Positions 60,281-64,000 of a stretch of 64,000 nt of DNA are shown one piece after another. Source of the DNA: Rhodospirillaceae bacterium (GTDB lineage: Bacteria; Pseudomonadota; Alphaproteobacteria; Rhodospirillales; JABJKH01); NCBI GenBank assembly GCA_018660465.1, contig JABJKH010000093.1, positions 1 to 64,000 on the forward strand, read 5' to 3'. The notes under the pieces were generated by a model. It made no database searches. It saw only the letters and a program-made list of their open reading frames with translations, and had not been told where the DNA came from. The number at the start of each line of letters is the position of its first letter. Position 1 is the stretch's first letter. The translations under genes were made by a program, and so were the position numbers.

Positions 60281-62244
60281 AGCAAATCCACATACGGCCC
60301 CAATTGTTTCTCATACCTACGCCACCGCGCCACCGCACCGCCATGAATAGGACGCCGCACCTGCCAACTGCTGGCCGTCTTAACCGGTCTGGGACTCTTG
60401 TAAAAATTGAGACATGCGTCATCCCACGCGAGCCCTACCGCTTCTATTAAGCGGCGGCTTTCCGCCTCTTGATCGGCGACCAGGGACTCATAACGCACCT
60501 CTGTTAGGGTGACAGGAAGAACCTCTCTCCAATGATCCATGATCCGGCCATAGGCCCTGATATAGCGCGCAATATCACCCAGGTCCGTACTCCACGCATG
60601 GGCAGAAACAAAGTTCTGGAAGTAACACGATATCGCGGTATCGCGAGGATCACGCATACAATGGATAAGTGACGCTCCTGGGAACGCCTGCGCGATGAGG
60701 CCCAAGTACAGAAAATTAAACGGCGTCTTGTCGATCACCCGCAATGCACCCTCGCCAAGCTCACCAAGAGATTTTACATGTGCCTTTGCAGCCCGGGAGA
60801 TGTCGGTCTGCTCCGCCGTTTTGAATCCTGAAGGAAAAGAGCCCGCAGACAAGTCCTTGGCTATCATGGAAATTCGATCAAGCTCTCCGGCACCATGAAC
60901 ATCTGGATGGGCCGCGAGAATCTGTTCCACCAGCGTCGTCCCAGAGCGCGGCATGCCGACAACAAACACTGGCTTATCAGAACCCTTAGCGCTTGCCCTA
61001 TTATTTTGAAAATAAGCACCGTCAAATACGCCAATGATCTCCCCCACCCACGCATCAAACGTATCTGCATCGAAGCCATTACCCTCAGCCTCTAAAAGCT
61101 CGCGCCGAAGAGTGTTTCCTTGTCGGGCATGCTCGAAGGCATTGTCCCAATCTTGGCGCTGATCGGCGACCTCAGCGAGGGCAAAGTGCAAAAGGACCGT
61201 GCCAGAATGATCAACGGTTCCCTTCGAAATTAAATCTTCGACCGTCGCGACATCGCTGTCTCCAAATTGCTCGCCACGGCTGGAAGCTAAGTTATAGAAC
61301 GCGTCAGCTAGCAACGGATTCAAGTCCACAGCACGGCGAAATTGGCCGACAGCGTCATCCGTTCGGCCCAAGGCCAACTGAACGATTCCCAGTCCATTAT
61401 ACGCCTTGGCATCGCCGGGGTTGAGAGCAATAGCCTCGTGATAAGCCGCTTCGGCCTCTTCCAATCGATCCATCCGATACAACGTTGCGCCACGATTTGC
61501 CTCCGCATCCGACATATTGGGGTTGAGAGTTAGGGCCCGACGAAAGGCGACCAACGCCGCCTCCCCGTCGTCTGCAGCCTGCAACACATTGCCTAGATTG
61601 TTATAGGCCTCCGCATAATCTGGCCGCAGATCAATGGCCTTGCGGCAGGCTGTCTCGGCGGCATCCAACTTTCCAAGTTCGCGTAAGGCCGCTCCCATAT
61701 TTGCATGTGCCATGGCATCGCTGGGGGCCAATTTAATTGCCTGTTTGTACCCCTCAACCGCCTGATCTAATTCTCCCAAACGGCGGTAGATATTGCCCAA
61801 CGTAATCTGTGATGCCGGGTTGGTAGCGTCACTCTGAACCGCTTGTTCGCAGAACTCTAACGCCTCATCAGGCCGCCCCAGTTCCATTAATGCCGTAGCC
61901 AGGCCAGCCAAGGCTTGCGGGTTACCAGGGTCCCCTTTCAATGCCTGGCGATGCGCTACCTCAGCTTCGGGCCATCGGCCTAACGCATTAAGGACAGACC
62001 CGTAATTTGCCATGACCGCTGGATGGTTGGCTGTTGCTGCAGCCGCTTTTTGCAACAGGGGAACCGCAGCCTCTGCATCGCCAGACTGGTATCGGATCAA
62101 GCCTAAGAAATGTAAGGCATCGCCGTGTTCTGGAGTCTGGCTCAAAACCCCTTCAAGTAGAATTCCGGCTCCCGTCCAGTCCCCGGTCTGTACTTTTTGG
62201 GTTGCTTGCTGAAAGAGTTGCTCAATGGTCAGGGACATTTGCAT
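60277..62244 (-). CDS. TPR-repeat sulfotransferase
   Basis: A 655-residue protein. Seen: ten or more tetratricopeptide repeats (residues 1-330; for example AYNNLGNVLQAADDGEAALVAF), then a sulfotransferase domain with the PAPS 5'-phosphosulfate loop FVVGMPRSGTTLVEQIL, the 3'-phosphate motif CMRDPRDTAISCYFQ, and a final segment with KTASSWQVRRP. It would move sulfate from PAPS to a carbohydrate or protein tyrosine, guided by the TPR scaffold. Such fusions are common in alphaproteobacteria; acceptors are unknown. AAGG precedes the ATG. It is divergent from the kinase at 62401. Confidence 0.9.
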   Translation of the reverse strand: MQMSLTIEQLFQQATQKVQTGDWTGAGILLEGVLSQTPEHGDALHFLGLIRYQSGDAEAAVPLLQKAAAATANHPAVMANYGSVLNALGRWPEAEVAHRQALKGDPGNPQALAGLATALMELGRPDEALEFCEQAVQSDATNPASQITLGNIYRRLGELDQAVEGYKQAIKLAPSDAMAHANMGAALRELGKLDAAETACRKAIDLRPDYAEAYNNLGNVLQAADDGEAALVAFRRALTLNPNMSDAEANRGATLYRMDRLEEAEAAYHEAIALNPGDAKAYNGLGIVQLALGRTDDAVGQFRRAVDLNPLLADAFYNLASSRGEQFGDSDVATVEDLISKGTVDHSGTVLLHFALAEVADQRQDWDNAFEHARQGNTLRRELLEAEGNGFDADTFDAWVGEIIGVFDGAYFQNNRASAKGSDKPVFVVGMPRSGTTLVEQILAAHPDVHGAGELDRISMIAKDLSAGSFPSGFKTAEQTDISRAAKAHVKSLGELGEGALRVIDKTPFNFLYLGLIAQAFPGASLIHCMRDPRDTAISCYFQNFVSAHAWSTDLGDIARYIRAYGRIMDHWREVLPVTLTEVRYESLVADQEAESRRLIEAVGLAWDDACLNFYKSPRPVKTASSWQVRRPIHGGAVARWRRYEKQLGPYVDLL

Positions 62245-62400
62245 TAGAACCTTATGTATAATATCGACCTTGGTAACAGATATGCATATATTCTCCTAGT
62301 CTGGAACTCGCAAAACATGTATTCTCACACAATTAATTCGAACCAAATTCGCGACAATTAAATTAACGTCTATTCATATTTTGCGCGACGCTAATTAAAA

Positions 62401-64000
62401 ATGAGCACAAAGCCTCTAAATAGCCTGAAGGGAAGGTTCTTACTTCTTCTCGTGCCCCTGTTGGTGGCACTGGGGGCCGTATTCTTTGTCGCCTTTGATA
62501 TTGTGATACGCGATGTCGTTAATGCCTTAGGCCGAAGCGCTGCAGAAAAGCAGGTTCTCAATGATCGGGCTCGATCACTTGTCCCAATTGTAAAAGAAAT
62601 CACTCTCGCAGAGCGCTTATCTCAATCACCGGCAATGCTCGTTTGGGCTCGTGATGAGGCAGACTCAAAGCTCAAACAACAGGGCTTAGCGGTTCTAGAG
62701 AGCTACCGTAAAGCATTTCGAGACGGCAGTTACTTCTTCGTTATCGACAAATCCGGCAATTACTATTTCAACGACCGCGCCAACAAATATGCTGGCAAAC
62801 AACTCCGCTATACCCTGAAGCCCGATAATCCAAAAGACGGCTGGTACTATTCCACCAAAGCCAAAGGGGGCAACTGCACCTTGAACGTGGATTTCGACCC
62901 TGAGCTAAAAGTCACGAAACTTTGGATCAACTGTCTCCTCAAGGATGAAACCGGCGTCGCCGGGATCATTGGCACCGGACTCGATCTTTCTAGTTTTATC
63001 AACAGTGTGGTAAAGGCTAACGAGCCGGGCGTGGCCAACATGTTCATTGACCAGGATGGGGCGATCCAGGCACATCCGAATATAGATGCCATTGATTTCC
63101 ATACGGTAACTAAAAAAGCCGATGCAAAAAAAACCATCTTCAGTTTGATCGGCTCAGAAATCGAGCGTCAAAATTTAAAAGATCAGATGGTGGCCCTGGC
63201 AAAGTCGCCTGGCGCTGTTTCGACCCTATTCATGAATATTGAAGGTCAGACACAATTGGTAGGGCTCGCCTATGTGAAGGAAATTGGTTGGTATAATGTC
63301 ACGGTGATGGACCTTGAGCAGATTATCTTGTCGTCTCATTTCCTGCCACTGGCGCTTTTGGTTCTTGTCTCAATTATCATTACCGTCGTGTTAATTGGCG
63401 GCTTGCTGAACCGAGTTGTTCTCGTCCCCATCGCCAAATTGGACATGTCGGTGCAGGCGATGAGGGAAGGTGACTACCAAATCGATATTAAGGTAGACAG
63501 CAATGACGAAATTGGACGACTGGCGACAAACTTTACAAATATGGCTGGCAACGTAAATAGCGCGATTGAGCGCATTAGCACGGCCCACAAAGCCGCCCAA
63601 GCTGCAAACATGTCCAAGTCAGAATTCCTAGCCAACATGTCGCACGAACTGCGGACGCCGCTGAACGCCATTATCGGGTTTTCTGAAGCACTGAGTTCCG
63701 GCGCCTTGAACGTTGAACTCCCCGAGTTGGCTCAAAGCTACGTCAACGACATCAATAGCTCTGGCCATCATCTGCTGGAATTGATCAATGACATCCTCGA
63801 CATGTCAGCCATTGAATCAGGAAAAATGACGCTCCACCAAGCGCCGGTCCACTTGATGCAATTGGTGTCCTTTGGCAAAGAAATCGTCGTCCCGGTGGCG
63901 ACCAAAAAGGATATTTCGATCACCAGCGAAGTACCGATAGATTTTCCCGTCATCAACGTCGATGAGCGTCGCATGCGCCAAGTGGTTATCAACCTGCTCA
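62401..64000 (+). CDS. Membrane sensor histidine kinase (partial, runs off the window)
   Basis: Open from ATG 62401 to the window end (over 530 residues). Seen: TM1 (about 11-34); a periplasmic Cache-type sensor (about 35-312) with FRDGSYFFVIDKSGNYYF and a C-terminal lobe ending GWYNVTVMDLEQI; TM2 (about 315-340); HAMP; then HisKA with H415 in FLANMSHELRTPLNAIIGFSEAL. The HATPase domain begins at about residue 470 (the N-box region starts at RMRQVVINLL) and is cut. The Cache domain suggests sensing of a small organic ligand. No ribosome site is visible before the ATG. Any receiver or Hpt domain would lie beyond the edge. Confidence 0.9.
   Translation, partial: MSTKPLNSLKGRFLLLLVPLLVALGAVFFVAFDIVIRDVVNALGRSAAEKQVLNDRARSLVPIVKEITLAERLSQSPAMLVWARDEADSKLKQQGLAVLESYRKAFRDGSYFFVIDKSGNYYFNDRANKYAGKQLRYTLKPDNPKDGWYYSTKAKGGNCTLNVDFDPELKVTKLWINCLLKDETGVAGIIGTGLDLSSFINSVVKANEPGVANMFIDQDGAIQAHPNIDAIDFHTVTKKADAKKTIFSLIGSEIERQNLKDQMVALAKSPGAVSTLFMNIEGQTQLVGLAYVKEIGWYNVTVMDLEQIILSSHFLPLALLVLVSIIITVVLIGGLLNRVVLVPIAKLDMSVQAMREGDYQIDIKVDSNDEIGRLATNFTNMAGNVNSAIERISTAHKAAQAANMSKSEFLANMSHELRTPLNAIIGFSEALSSGALNVELPELAQSYVNDINSSGHHLLELINDILDMSAIESGKMTLHQAPVHLMQLVSFGKEIVVPVATKKDISITSEVPIDFPVINVDERRMRQVVINLL

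Overview
The window is a chromosomal segment of an alphaproteobacterium, most likely a motile member of the Rhodospirillales or a close relative. I infer this from the blocks ssb-gyrA-coaD, yajC-secD-secF followed by an Mth938-like gene, nagZ-M50 protease-scpA-scpB-tatABC-serS-surE-pcm, and dgt/erpA/xth, and from a GTTC-N7-GTTC type LexA box in front of ssb. Nearly all of it is coding. I see no insertion sequence, prophage, CRISPR array or rRNA. One tRNA-Lys lies at the left edge and a sensor kinase is cut by the right edge.

Layout. 1-4.5 kb: tRNA-Lys, coaD, gyrA and ssb on the minus strand. 4.6-7.1 kb: an accessory island between ssb and uvrA, with an anchored membrane protein, a glutamine-rich 11-residue-repeat protein and a lone Anbu-type proteasome homologue. 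7.2-16.8 kb: uvrA, a cyclic-nucleotide-binding-domain protein, a secreted unknown, a PAS-rich hybrid histidine kinase behind a Fur-box-like site, and a chemoreceptor with a duplicated CHASE3 sensor. 16.9-24.1 kb: trmFO, two tandem paralogous small secreted proteins, an aldo/keto reductase, a large ankyrin/proline-rich envelope protein and a squalene/phytoene-synthase family protein. 24.2-27.4 kb: a 30-residue membrane microprotein with a PuuD-like membrane protein, an AGCS symporter and a periplasmic binding protein. 27.5-36.2 kb: the Sec auxiliary operon, a DUF815 ATPase, a TPR glycosyltransferase, a LysM/LytM lipoprotein and a 2-oxoglutarate oxygenase. 36.2-47.9 kb: a minus-strand run of 13 genes from dgt to pcm, many with 4-bp stop/start overlaps. 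48-53.7 kb: erpA, xth, a subtilisin-like protease, a cupin, an M20 amidohydrolase and a HAD phosphatase. 53.9-64 kb: a small unknown, a gene split by a -1 frame change at A AAA AAG, a hydroxypyruvate-isomerase-like enzyme, a CpdA-like phosphodiesterase, a c-heme chemoreceptor, hemN behind an FNR-like palindrome, hspQ, a TPR-sulfotransferase and a Cache-type sensor kinase.

Themes. Much of the window is housekeeping: replication and repair, tRNA charging and modification, Sec and Tat export, SMC-ScpAB, Fe-S and heme supply. Around it sits environmental sensing: two chemoreceptors, two histidine kinases, a CNB protein and a cAMP-phosphodiesterase-like enzyme. Redox and iron recur: a Fur-like box, an FNR-like palindrome, erpA, hemN, a heme-c receptor, and two families homologous to mitochondrial complex I assembly factors (NDUFAF3 and NDUFAF6).

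The items most worth a second look are the dnaX-like slippery heptamer that would join two reading frames of a secreted protein (54217-54668), the strict 11-residue leucine period of the polyglutamine protein (5833-6114), the unlisted 30-residue membrane protein (24293-24385), the tandem paralogous secreted proteins (18242-19010), and the heme-c receptor beside hemN.
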